From Bacillota bacterium (GTDB taxonomy: Bacteria > Bacillota > Clostridia > Lachnospirales > Lachnospiraceae), in NCBI GenBank assembly GCA_023402845.1, contig JAEYFP010000008.1, positions 93,488 to 157,487 on the forward strand: a stretch of DNA of 64,000 nucleotides, in the 5' to 3' direction. Below are positions 8,683 through 17,200 of this stretch, in pieces. The notes beneath the pieces were generated by a model. It worked only from the letters and a program-made list of their open reading frames with translations. It searched no databases and had not been told where the DNA came from. The position numbers and the translations under genes were made by a program. How positions within the stretch are numbered: the stretch's first letter is position 1; each line of letters opens with the position of its first letter.

Positions 8683-9300
8683 CTATCCCGCTACTTTCTT
8701 TGTTTTTTCTTCACTGTAGATATCAATAATATCCACAACACTCATTCCGCAGGAAATCAACTGAATCATTGTTTCCCGCACATGCTCGAACCTTTGGAAC
8801 AGCCTTTCCTTCGCCGGCAGGTTGCCGTATACCTTCCAGTATCCGGTGCAAAGAAAATCCTGTCCGTTGTTTTGAATAAACCCCTCCACATCCTCGATCG
8901 GATATCCGAGAAGGACACCCATTTCATGAGGAAACGTCTGCTTCTGCTCCATATACGTCTGATAACGCCTGCAAAAAATGAGAAGGATCTCTGTGATGTC
9001 ATTCGACTCATATCCCATTTTCCTTAACAGCTCCGCAACTTTTCTTTCGGATAAATATGCAGCAAGCCTTTCCTGATCGTACAATAAGACGGTTACTTTT
9101 TCCTCTGTCTCAAGCAAAACCTGGCAGCAGATGTCGGTCCCCCGTAAAATGTGCTTCACTTCTCTTAACTGATCAGGCCGGATGATGAGCAGGTTTGACA
9201 GCTTCAGGCCCGAAATCAGCGGTGCACATTGAAGCGCTAACTGAAGCTCCGTATCCTTCAAATCCATCTGCCGGATCATTTCAAATAATTCCTGGCTCAT
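8683..9300 (-). CDS. DUF3793 family protein
   Basis: Cytoplasmic protein of unknown biochemical role. Family landmarks: LALQCAPLISGLKLSNLL near the start, LLRKMGY in the middle, and FPHEMGVLLGYPIEDVEGFI in the second half, followed by GYWKVYGN. The start at 9300 is chosen because AAAGGAG lies 5 nt before it; the longer frame to 9357 would run through the promoter and operator. Next to a flavodoxin, as is common for this family in Clostridia, which suggests a role in iron or redox homeostasis, but no reaction is known to me. Confidence 0.85.
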   Translation of the reverse strand: MSQELFEMIRQMDLKDTELQLALQCAPLISGLKLSNLLIIRPDQLREVKHILRGTDICCQVLLETEEKVTVLLYDQERLAAYLSERKVAELLRKMGYESNDITEILLIFCRRYQTYMEQKQTFPHEMGVLLGYPIEDVEGFIQNNGQDFLCTGYWKVYGNLPAKERLFQRFEHVRETMIQLISCGMSVVDIIDIYSEEKTKKVAG

Positions 9301-9315
9301 GTTGTCTCCTTTGGG

Positions 9316-9331
9316 GTTAGTTATATCTAAC
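9316..9331. promoter_or_regulatory. Palindromic operator resembling a DtxR/MntR-type metal box
   Basis: On the minus strand GTTAGATATAACTAAC: half-sites GTTAGATA and GTTAGTTA match at 7 of 8. The TTAG-N6-CTAA spacing equals that of MntR/DtxR-family boxes (TTAGGnnnnCCTAA-like). It covers about +2 to +17 of the transcript from the promoter at 9340-9368. The regulator gene is not in this window. Confidence 0.55.
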
Positions 9332-9339
9332 TCATGGTT

Positions 9340-9368
9340 ATAATAACTTACCGACACAGGTTTGTCAA
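9340..9368 (-). promoter_or_regulatory. Promoter of the DUF3793-flavodoxin operon
   Basis: Minus strand: consensus -35 TTGACA (9363-9368), 17-bp spacer, -10 TATTAT (9340-9345). The -35 box overlaps the stop codon of the upstream osmoprotectant permease gene, so the pair has its own promoter. Confidence 0.8.
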
Positions 9369-9994
9369 GGGGGCCCGCTCACTTTATCAGAATTATTGTT
9401 TGTCCCCCTTAAGCATACATCCAACATAATCGCCAATCCGGCGGATAAAATGCTGCCCCATATAATTTTATAAATATTCATCGTCCGAAGACCGTCAAAC
9501 AGAACCGTTCCAAGTCCGCCCGCATTGACCTGTGCCGCAATCATGCCGATACCGACTGTCGAAACAGCGCTGAGCCGAATCCCCGTGATCAGCCCGCTTT
9601 TGGCGAGGGGCAGACGAACCCGGAGCAGTGTCTGCATAGTAGTCATCCCCATACCGGCAGCTGCTTCCACGATTGCCGCATCCACGCCGGTCAAACCGGC
9701 GATAAAATTCCTAAGCAGCAAATATTGATTGTATACAGTCAGAACAATAACCGCCGTCGTTCTTCCAAGGCCGGTCAGCGGAATTAATATGGCAAACATC
9801 GCAAGGCTCGGAATCGAATAAATCATCGAAAACAGATGAATAAGCAGTCCGGACACCGTTTTGGAATACATACTGAAAACAGTCAGAAGAGCTGCCAGAA
9901 ACAAAGAGCACAGCAAAGATACAAACACGAGCTCCAGATGTTCGAGCAGCGCCCCCAGCAATTTATGATAATAGTTTAAAAAAAATTCTATCAT
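9365..9994 (-). CDS. Osmoprotectant ABC transporter permease (OpuCB/OpuCD-like), second copy
   Basis: Membrane subunit of a quaternary-amine (glycine betaine/carnitine/choline-type) importer. 209 aa with about five to six hydrophobic segments, the motif YSIPSLAMFAILIPLTGLG and the coupling loop VEAAAGMGMTTMQTLLRVRLPLA. NAGGLGTVLFDGL near the end is typical of the OpuC permeases. The start overlaps the ATPase stop by 4 bp (ATGA). It is the last gene of a four-gene operon permease - binding protein - ATPase - permease. A polar tail (RGTNNNSDKVSGPP) replaces the last hydrophobic stretch often seen. Confidence 0.9.
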   Translation of the reverse strand: MIEFFLNYYHKLLGALLEHLELVFVSLLCSLFLAALLTVFSMYSKTVSGLLIHLFSMIYSIPSLAMFAILIPLTGLGRTTAVIVLTVYNQYLLLRNFIAGLTGVDAAIVEAAAGMGMTTMQTLLRVRLPLAKSGLITGIRLSAVSTVGIGMIAAQVNAGGLGTVLFDGLRTMNIYKIIWGSILSAGLAIMLDVCLRGTNNNSDKVSGPP

Positions 9995-10758
9995 AGGAAC
10001 TGCCTCCAGAATTGTTCTTTATCGATTGCGGATTTCACCAGTGAAGCCACAAATGCATCCGCGGGCATCTTCACAAGATTTTCGGGTGTATCGAACTGAA
10101 GAATTTTTCCCTCGTTCATGACAATGACCCGGTTTCCGAGCCTGAATGCCTCCTCTACATCATGCGTAACGAACAGAAACGTCTTTTTCAGCCCGGCATG
10201 AAGCCTCACCAGCTCGTCCTGCAGTTTTGTCCGGGTGATCGGATCAATCGCCCCAAACGGTTCGTCTAACAGCATGATCTTTGGATTGACCGCCAATGCA
10301 CGCGCAAGCCCTACCCTCTGCTGCTGTCCGCCCGACAGCTGGCTCGGATAGCGGTTGTAAAATTCCTGCGGGGAGAGCCCCACAAGCATGAGCAGCTCCT
10401 CCACTCGCGCATCAATCCGCTCCTTTTCCCACTTTAACAGCTTTGGGACTGTCGCGATATTTTCCGCAACGGTCATATGCGGAAACAATCCTACCTGCTG
10501 GATCACATAACCGATCCGGCGCCGCACCTGAATCACATCCACTTCCTGAATATCCTCTCCAAATAACAGAATTTTTCCCTCATCCGGATCGTACAGCCGG
10601 TTGACGAGCTTTAACAGCGTCGTCTTTCCGCAGCCGGAAGAGCCGAGTATCGTAATAAACTCCCCCTCCTCGACCGTCAGTGTCACATGGTCAACCGCAT
10701 TTTCATCCATTCTATGAAATTGTTTACTGACATTTATAAATTCTATTGCATGAATCAT
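9991..10758 (-). CDS. Osmoprotectant ABC transporter ATP-binding protein (OpuCA-like, no CBS domains)
   Basis: ATPase that powers uptake with the two permeases around it. Walker A GSSGCGKTT, Q-loop VIQQVGLFPHMTV, signature LSGGQQQRVGLARAL, Walker B IMLLDEPFGAID and the switch His in FVTHDVEEA are all present. At 255 aa it ends soon after the nucleotide-binding domain and lacks the C-terminal CBS pair that in OpuA/OpuCA senses ionic strength. If this is an osmotic system, it must be gated in another way. Confidence 0.92.
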   Translation of the reverse strand: MIHAIEFINVSKQFHRMDENAVDHVTLTVEEGEFITILGSSGCGKTTLLKLVNRLYDPDEGKILLFGEDIQEVDVIQVRRRIGYVIQQVGLFPHMTVAENIATVPKLLKWEKERIDARVEELLMLVGLSPQEFYNRYPSQLSGGQQQRVGLARALAVNPKIMLLDEPFGAIDPITRTKLQDELVRLHAGLKKTFLFVTHDVEEAFRLGNRVIVMNEGKILQFDTPENLVKMPADAFVASLVKSAIDKEQFWRQFL

Positions 10759-10776
10759 GGCCGGCCGCTCCGTTTT

Positions 10777-11673
10777 CTACTGTTCCTTCATACTGTTCCA
10801 AAATTCTCTGGCTACTTCCTCATACTCCTGTTTCTCCACATCAGCCTTCGCGTTGAGCGCCGTAACAGTCTCTGTGTCCAGAGCTGCACTGATCCGATTT
10901 AAAATCTCCGTAATTTCAGGATGCTCTGAAAGTGTATCTGCTCTTACTACAGGTGCCAGATAATAGGGCGGCCACATCTGCCTGTCATCTGCAAGCAGCG
11001 TGAATTGATCCGTATTCACCAGCTGTCCCTCTGTCGTATACGCGGGTGTCGCATCCGCCTCGTTGTTCAGCAGAATTTGATATTTCAGCCCGTTGTCATA
11101 GACCTTGGAAGATTGAAATGCAAACGGCCCGTATATTTTTTCCAGTCCGGGAATCCCGTCGTCTCTCTGGTCAAATTCTCCCTGTGAAGCAAAGCGGACT
11201 TGCTCTGCCTGTGCCTGCAGATCGGAAATTGTTGCGATATTCAGCTTCTTTGCAAGCTCTGTGCGAATGACAAGCCCCTGGCTGTCATTCGCCTTTGAAG
11301 AATCAAGCCACACCAGATCAAACTGCTCTTCATACTCCTTCTTGACAACACGATAGACCTCCTGCGGATCGGTGATCAGCTCCATCTTCAGAACGGAAAG
11401 CAAACCCGTTCCCGTATATTCCGGATACAAGTCAATTTCATCATTAACGATTGAGGTGTGGACAATGGAACCGGCAATGTTCAGCTTTCGTTCAACCTCA
11501 AGGCCAGCATCCTCCAGCGCAAGCGCATAAATCTCAGCCACAATCAAGCTTTCGGTAAAATCCTTTGATCCGACGCGGATCGCATCCGATTCCTTTTTAC
11601 AGCCTGTAACTGTACACAAAATTGTTATCGTAAGTAAAATAGCAAGCACTTTTTTAGATTTCCCTGTTTTCAT
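10777..11673 (-). CDS. Osmoprotectant-binding lipoprotein (OpuCC-like)
   Basis: Substrate receptor of the quaternary-amine importer. Lipoprotein signal with lipobox VTGC (Cys25). The mature part has the family start IRVGSKDFTESLIVAEIYA, the ligand-region motif YPEYTGTGL, and near the end MWPPYYLAPVVR. 298 aa, the normal length for stand-alone OpuCC/ProX-type binding proteins. The gene is followed by the ATPase gene after 18 bp. The exact ligand (betaine, choline or carnitine) is not readable by eye. Confidence 0.9.
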   Translation of the reverse strand: MKTGKSKKVLAILLTITILCTVTGCKKESDAIRVGSKDFTESLIVAEIYALALEDAGLEVERKLNIAGSIVHTSIVNDEIDLYPEYTGTGLLSVLKMELITDPQEVYRVVKKEYEEQFDLVWLDSSKANDSQGLVIRTELAKKLNIATISDLQAQAEQVRFASQGEFDQRDDGIPGLEKIYGPFAFQSSKVYDNGLKYQILLNNEADATPAYTTEGQLVNTDQFTLLADDRQMWPPYYLAPVVRADTLSEHPEITEILNRISAALDTETVTALNAKADVEKQEYEEVAREFWNSMKEQ

Positions 11674-11722
11674 GTTAAGTCCTTTCTTTTTAAGCGCAGG
11701 AATTTTTACTTATGCAGCAATA

Positions 11723-12358
11723 TTAACCTCCGCCAAGATAATGGTACCGCAGCAGCCTTCTGTCGAGCAGCTCCAGCAAAAGACTGGATATAACGGACAT
11801 GGCAGCCACCGTAATTCCGCCGATGAATAATAAATCGAAACGATTCAGGCCAAGCCCCGTAAAGATAATACCTCCGAGGCCGCCCGCACCAATTTTGGCG
11901 GCGAGAGCCGCACTCGCTATAATCTCAATCAGAGCCGTCTTGACACCGGTCAAAATCATCGGCAGCGCTAATGGAAAACAGACCCTTTGCCATATCTGTG
12001 CTTCCGTCATACCGCAGCCCGCAGCCGTTTCCAGCATAAATTCCGGTACCTTAGATAAGCCCTCCGCCGTATTCATCATGATCGGCGGAACAGCCAGTAA
12101 AATCAGGGCCGTCAAGGCCGGACCCACACCGGTTCCCATGACCGGAATAAGAAGCAGAAGCACCGCAAGGCTCGGAATGACACGCAGCACTTGAAACAAA
12201 GCCGTCATCCATTTCTGTATACGGCTGAAACGAGCGCAGATAAATCCCGCCGGAATGCCGATCAGTGCCGCTACTGCCAGCGCCTGCAGACTGATTATAA
12301 GATGTTCTTTGATTGCCAGCAGATACGCGGGCATATTATCTTGAAAATAATGATACAT
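11723..12358 (-). CDS. Osmoprotectant ABC transporter permease (OpuCB/OpuCD-like), first copy
   Basis: First gene of the operon. 211 aa, about six membrane segments, IPSLAVLLLLIPVMGTGVGPALTALIL, the coupling loop LETAAGCGMTEAQIWQRVCFPLALP, and KIGAGGLGGIIFTGLG near the end. It is a paralogue of the fourth gene; the two presumably form the heterodimeric channel. AAGGAA precedes the ATG. A strong promoter lies about 70 bp upstream. Confidence 0.9.
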   Translation of the reverse strand: MYHYFQDNMPAYLLAIKEHLIISLQALAVAALIGIPAGFICARFSRIQKWMTALFQVLRVIPSLAVLLLLIPVMGTGVGPALTALILLAVPPIMMNTAEGLSKVPEFMLETAAGCGMTEAQIWQRVCFPLALPMILTGVKTALIEIIASAALAAKIGAGGLGGIIFTGLGLNRFDLLFIGGITVAAMSVISSLLLELLDRRLLRYHYLGGG

Positions 12359-12423
12359 ACTTTTCCAATTTCCTTGTCTTTTCCCGTATTATCCATAAAT
12401 TGGTTATCTTTATCTTTTATTCT

Positions 12424-12451
12424 ATTATAATAAATCCGGAAAAGCAATCAA
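12424..12451 (-). promoter_or_regulatory. Promoter of the osmoprotectant ABC operon
   Basis: Minus strand: -35 TTGATT (12446-12451), 16-bp spacer, -10 TATAAT (12424-12429). Confidence 0.7.
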
Positions 12452-12670
12452 GTATGCAAAGAATTCTTGCCGCATACACCTTATCATACTATGTTAATGC
12501 AGAAATCCGGGAATTTAGAATAGAAATGTTTAAAATATAACTTTTATTAATGACTGTACGTTCCTGCTTGTTGTATTAGCGATTCCTCTGTTAAGGCTGT
12601 ATAATGGCAATCGGGGAGTTTACAGTGGGCTGAAATGGCTTTTTTATATGGCAATATGAGTGTAATAATT
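12452..12670. other. Intergenic stretch with no recognisable feature
   Basis: Between the osmoprotectant promoter and the hairpin that ends the enolase transcript. AT-rich, with no ORF with an RBS, no RNA motif and no clear repeat seen. Confidence 0.5.
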
Positions 12671-12697
12671 GGCGGTTAGGACACTGTCCTAACCGCC
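12671..12697 (-). terminator. Hairpin ending the enolase transcript
   Basis: A perfect inverted repeat, GGCGGTTAGGACA against its complement around one central base. On the minus strand it is followed by AATTATTA, a weak U-tract; on the plus strand by T-rich sequence (TTTCTATATTTATTTC). It lies 30 bp after the enolase stop. Confidence 0.7.
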
Positions 12698-12727
12698 TGA
12701 TGATTTCTATATTTATTTCTCTATTGT

Positions 12728-14038
<1,311 letters not shown>

Positions 14039-14130
14039 TCACTTGCTGCTGCCGGTCTTCAAAGGAAGCTTTGCTTCTTCCGAAACCACAGCTGTTATAT
14101 TTTATGTAACTCGCCTTGTTTCCACGAATA

Positions 14131-14159
14131 AGTATATTCTAACTTTTGTTAGCTGTCAA
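14131..14159 (-). promoter_or_regulatory. Enolase promoter with a palindrome in the spacer
   Basis: Minus strand: consensus -35 TTGACA (14154-14159), 17-bp spacer, -10 TATACT (14131-14136). The -35 lies inside the 3' end of the acetyltransferase gene. The spacer holds CTAAC-aaaa-GTTAG (14139-14152), which could be an operator or a weak hairpin. The 5' leader would be about 100 nt. Confidence 0.8.
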
Positions 14160-14646
14160 TGACTCTTTCTGTAAGCTCCATCACAAAAATCCCATTCTCT
14201 TCTTCAAAAACAAATCCGCAGGACAGAAGTGTGCCGCATGAAGACTTATTTTCAATCTCCGGCTGAACAATAATACACCTGGCACCTTCCTGTGCCCTGA
14301 TTTTTTCAATCAGTTCTCCGATCATTGCTTTACCGAAGCCTTTCTTCAGGTAAGACGAATCCCCAATCAAATAATCAATACTGTATGTCCCGGCAATTTC
14401 TCGATTTCCATGCCATGTTTCACCGCTGTTATGATATTCATAAAGCTGGCAGAAGCCGATCGGCGCACCGCAGCTTTGTGCAATATAATGATGAAGCCAG
14501 GGATATTTATCCTTTCTGTTCTCTACCTCCTCCATCCAATCCAGCGGCTCATGATACCACTTTGCAACATGCGGTTCATACAGCCATTTTCGAAACAGCG
14601 GGACATCATTATCACTAAACTCTCTCAGCATAAAATCTTTTTCCAT
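14149..14646 (-). CDS. GNAT acetyltransferase, aminoglycoside 6'-acetyltransferase-like
   Basis: Acetyl-CoA-dependent N-acetyltransferase. FMLREFSDNDVPLFRKWLYEPHV followed by WYHEP matches the start of the AAC(6')/Acetyltransf_8 group; IDYLIGDSSYLKKGFGKAMI is the acetyl-CoA pyrophosphate loop (RxxGxG/A-like). The C-terminal half (IIVQPEIENKSSCGTLLSCGFVFEEE) is also typical. Start at 14646 is chosen for AAGGGGA upstream; the longer frame overlaps the CNNM gene. It follows the CNNM gene by 19 bp and may be cotranscribed. Whether it acetylates an aminoglycoside, a peptide or another amine cannot be told. Confidence 0.82.
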   Translation of the reverse strand: MEKDFMLREFSDNDVPLFRKWLYEPHVAKWYHEPLDWMEEVENRKDKYPWLHHYIAQSCGAPIGFCQLYEYHNSGETWHGNREIAGTYSIDYLIGDSSYLKKGFGKAMIGELIEKIRAQEGARCIIVQPEIENKSSCGTLLSCGFVFEEENGIFVMELTERVIDS

Positions 14647-14665
14647 CCGATAGTCCCCTTTTTTA

Positions 14666-16003
14666 TTATTCACTGACACTATTCACTTCCGCATCAGACA
14701 GGCAGACCATCGCACTTTCCATCCGGTGATTTTTAATTTTTGTAACCTTTATTGTCAGACCGTATTCCTCGAGCTCCGGCGTGCTTCCATCACTCGGAAC
14801 CGACCCTAAAAGGCCGAATACAAGTCCGCCAAACGTGTCATGCTCCTCATCCGGAAGTAATACGCCCACCTGCTCGGACACCTCGTCAAGCGGTGCCGCC
14901 CCCTGAATATTCCATGTCTTTGAATCTATCCGCTCAATCAACGGTGCTTCCGGTGCTTCTGTAATATCGTCGTCAAGATCACCCACCAATTGCTCCAGCA
15001 AATCACTCATTGTGACAATCCCACTCATTCCGCCGTACTCGTCTACAACAACGGCAAAATGATTTCTGGATTTTTTCATATTGCGAAACAACACATCTGC
15101 CCGAACAGACTCCGGAACAAAATAGGCAGACTGTACCGCGCTCTCCATTGTATTATTGCGATTTCGATTCTTAAGTCTCAAATAATCCTTTGTATACAAA
15201 ACACCGACAATATGATCCGGGCTGTCCGAGCAGACAGGATAAATGGAATGCCTGCTTTCATTGATGGTCTGCTCCCATTGTTCATCCGTTTCGTCAAGCC
15301 ACAGCAGAGAAACTCCTGTCCTGTGGGTCATAATCTCTCCCGCAGAAATATCGTCGAATTCAAATATATTTTGAATCATACTCTGCTCATCCGGCTGTAT
15401 TGTGCCTTTTTGCTTACCCGCATCCAAAATCATGCGAATTTCTTCTTCCGCGTTGTCATCCTCCTCACTGTTTGGATCTATACCGAATAACCGCAGCAGT
15501 CCGTTTGTGGATACTGTAAAAAGCCAAACAGCCGGAGTAAATATTTTAGAAACTGTATAAATAAGGCCTGACATGCCGAGCGCAATTTGCTCGGCTTTTT
15601 TCATCGCCAGCCGCTTCGGAATCAATTCACCGAGAAGCACGGTAAAATAAGTCAGCAAAACAGTAATGATAGCCACAGATAAAATATTAACCACAGATGC
15701 GGGTATATTAATACCTATGCGAACAAACCAGTCCACCAGCCGGTCGGAAAAATTTTCTGTAGCAACGGCACTGCTCAAAAGGTTAACCAACGTAATGCCG
15801 ACCTGAATCGTGGCAAGAAAGCCCGCAGGCTGTTCGGTAAGTTTGGTAAGGCGTAATGCCCGTTTATCTCCGGCAGCAGAAAGCTTTGCAAGTTTGTTAT
15901 CATTCATTGTAATAACGGCAATTTCCGCACAGGCGAAAATTGCATTAAGACCTATAAATACAAGTTGAAGCAAAAATAACCAAAACAAAGGATTGTCGTC
16001 CAA
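14666..16003 (-). CDS. CNNM/CorC-HlyC-type Mg2+ (divalent cation) transporter
   Basis: Membrane protein of the DUF21-CBS-CBS-CorC_HlyC architecture, once called haemolysin C. Residues about 1-200 hold the DUF21 transmembrane domain (FACAEIAVI, FLATIQVGITLVNLLSSAVA, GELIPKRLAMKKAEQIA). Then come the CBS pair (MTHRTGVSLLWLDE, VVDEYGGMSGIVTMSDLLE) and the C-terminal CorC domain (TWNIQGAAPLDEVSE, TFGGLVFGLLG). A bacterial CNNM member, MpfA, is a Mg2+ exporter; the direction here is inferred from family. The start is TTG at 16003 with TTTAGGAGG 9 nt upstream, reading MDDNPLFWLF. It is preceded by a 270-nt leader with its own small ORF and terminator. Confidence 0.9.
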   Translation of the reverse strand: MDDNPLFWLFLLQLVFIGLNAIFACAEIAVITMNDNKLAKLSAAGDKRALRLTKLTEQPAGFLATIQVGITLVNLLSSAVATENFSDRLVDWFVRIGINIPASVVNILSVAIITVLLTYFTVLLGELIPKRLAMKKAEQIALGMSGLIYTVSKIFTPAVWLFTVSTNGLLRLFGIDPNSEEDDNAEEEIRMILDAGKQKGTIQPDEQSMIQNIFEFDDISAGEIMTHRTGVSLLWLDETDEQWEQTINESRHSIYPVCSDSPDHIVGVLYTKDYLRLKNRNRNNTMESAVQSAYFVPESVRADVLFRNMKKSRNHFAVVVDEYGGMSGIVTMSDLLEQLVGDLDDDITEAPEAPLIERIDSKTWNIQGAAPLDEVSEQVGVLLPDEEHDTFGGLVFGLLGSVPSDGSTPELEEYGLTIKVTKIKNHRMESAMVCLSDAEVNSVSE

Positions 16004-16096
16004 AATTTTAACCTCCTAAAAGTATGTTTCATAATATGAATTTTTATATGGACAATTACATTAATAGTGTTTGAAAAAATAGGTAAGTAATTTTTA

Positions 16097-16255
16097 TTAC
16101 ATTAGCAAAAAAACACATCGCAAAAAAGACAATATGCAATTGCCCTCTGCCATGTGTATGCAACACTTAACTGTTTGTCCAGCGTCCTTAAGTAAAACTA
16201 ATTCCGTCCATCGTCGATTAGGCGGCTCTGAATCAGAATCAGAAGAATCATTCAC
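16097..16255 (-). CDS. Candidate regulatory leader peptide of the CNNM transporter gene
   Basis: 52 codons, GTG start at 16255, TAA at 16097-16099. AGGTG lies 7 nt before the GTG, within AAAGGATAGGTG, and the promoter at 16284-16312 would start transcription only about 20-25 nt before it. The peptide begins MNDSSDSDSEPPNRRW: four acidic residues in the first ten, then Pro-Pro and Arg-Arg. The rest is mixed, with five Cys and a hydrophobic end (CVFLLM). The 3' third of the ORF is the terminator hairpin at 16107-16157. I recognise no homologue. The small size, good SD, promoter fit and embedded terminator argue for a cis-acting leader rather than an enzyme. An alternative is a chance ORF in a structured 5' UTR. 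Confidence 0.6.
   Translation of the reverse strand: MNDSSDSDSEPPNRRWTELVLLKDAGQTVKCCIHMAEGNCILSFLRCVFLLM
16107..16157 (-). terminator. Intrinsic terminator (attenuator) inside the CNNM leader ORF
   Basis: Minus strand: ACACATGGCAGAGGGCAAT, loop TGCAT, then a 3' arm ATTGTC...GCGATGTGT gives about 18 pairs (three G-U) with one mismatch and a two-base bulge, followed by TTTTTT. It lies wholly within the leader ORF and about 100 nt before the CNNM start. A competing small hairpin GTGT-TGCAT-ACAC uses the outer part of the 5' arm, and a further stem ACTTAA...TTAAGT (16165-16193) lies just upstream. Confidence 0.75.
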
Positions 16256-16283
16256 AATAATACACCTATCCTTTCAAGAATTT

Positions 16284-16312
16284 AGTATAGAATATTTTAT
16301 AACATTTGTCAA
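16284..16312 (-). promoter_or_regulatory. Promoter of the CNNM leader/transporter transcript
   Basis: Minus strand: consensus -35 TTGACA (16307-16312), 17-bp spacer, -10 TATACT (16284-16289). The transcript would carry the leader ORF and attenuator before the CNNM gene. Confidence 0.8.
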
Positions 16313-16348
16313 GAATTCTATATTTGCCCCTTATGTCCATCACTGCTC

Positions 16349-16382
16349 CAGTGAACAATAACCTCCTGGTTACTGTTCACTG
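16349..16382. other. Long inverted repeat over the stop codon of the DUF4097 gene
   Basis: CAGTGAACA-A-TAACC, loop tcct, GGTTACTGTTCACTG: a 15-bp stem with one G-U-type position. On the minus strand the TAA stop of the DUF4097 gene lies in the 5' arm. There is no U-tract on either side, so it is not a normal terminator; it may protect the mRNA end or be a dispersed repeat. The 13-mer GTTACTGTTCACT recurs at 21473-21485. Confidence 0.6.
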
Positions 16383-17200
16383 AAATCTACAATAATGGAG
16401 CCGATTGAACTGCTAAGACGCAGGGTCTTTGAAGCATCCCGGTTTGTATGATTGGTTTCGCTCTGCTTCACACCATTGATGATAATGCTGCCGACTCCCG
16501 GTTCAATCCGCATATCGTACGTATTCATCGGCCATGAAAAATTCATTTTCACCTCTCCGACTCCCGACTCTACCTCGATTTCATCTGCGTCAATATCTTC
16601 ACATGACAGACTTCCGGTTCCCGTGGCGATCGAAATTTCATCTGCCTTCAGCCCTGTAATTTCCATATTTCCGATCCCGTTTTCAATCGATACCTCCTCG
16701 AATACAACATCCCTTGGAAGCTCAATCACCATACCGCCATTTTCGTTATCAACTTTTTCTCCGATCCGAATTCCGAATATTTCCACATCCACCCCGGAAT
16801 TTTCGACTTTAAGGGTACTGCCCGACAGCTTTACCTCACTGTATTCCGTTGGATTGCCTAACAACACATGAATTTTCTCATTATCACTCTCTCGAACTGT
16901 CATTGAACCAATCCCATTTTCAATCGAAAGCTCATCCACCTCCTCCGGAGAAAAATAATAATCAGATGCTTGAGAGAAATGTTGGGCAACTCCATTATAA
17001 AAATCCTGATGCACTTGTGAAGTCGAGTCAGAAATAGCCTCCGAAGCAGATTCTGCCGCTTCGGAAACAGCCTCTGCTCCAATCTGAAAGCCCCGCGAAA
17101 TATTACCGATCATGCCGACAATACCACCGATAACCGCTATACTAAGAATGACCGCCAGTGCAATGGCGAATGCTTTAACACCCTTTTCAAAATCTGTCAT
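16370..17200 (-). CDS. DUF4097 (beta-helical adhesin-like) membrane-anchored protein
   Basis: One N-terminal membrane segment (about residues 10-32, AIALAVILSIAVIGGIVGMIG), an Ala/Ser/Glu-rich linker, then repeated short strands of the form 'SIENGIGSM', 'SIENGIGNMEI', 'IATGTGSL', 'VESGVGEV', 'IEPGVGSI', 'LSSSIGSIIVDF'. This stacked-turn pattern is the DUF4097 beta-helix, found in many Firmicute envelope-stress loci. The ATG overlaps the stop of the preceding LiaF-like gene by 4 bp, so they form an operon. The usual PadR-type regulator and DUF1700 partner are absent. Function unknown; probably envelope-related. Confidence 0.8.
   Translation of the reverse strand: MTDFEKGVKAFAIALAVILSIAVIGGIVGMIGNISRGFQIGAEAVSEAAESASEAISDSTSQVHQDFYNGVAQHFSQASDYYFSPEEVDELSIENGIGSMTVRESDNEKIHVLLGNPTEYSEVKLSGSTLKVENSGVDVEIFGIRIGEKVDNENGGMVIELPRDVVFEEVSIENGIGNMEITGLKADEISIATGTGSLSCEDIDADEIEVESGVGEVKMNFSWPMNTYDMRIEPGVGSIIINGVKQSETNHTNRDASKTLRLSSSIGSIIVDFSEQ

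Noticed and set aside
16004..16283. M-box, Mn2+ (yybP-ykoY) or NiCo riboswitch in the CNNM leader
   Set aside because: None of the conserved core sequences known to me for these riboswitches is present; the structure is better read as an ORF plus a terminator.
16134..16361. 75-aa plus-strand ORF in front of the DUF4097 gene
   Set aside because: It is antisense to the CNNM leader ORF, has no RBS and no recognisable motif; the opposite strand explains the region better.
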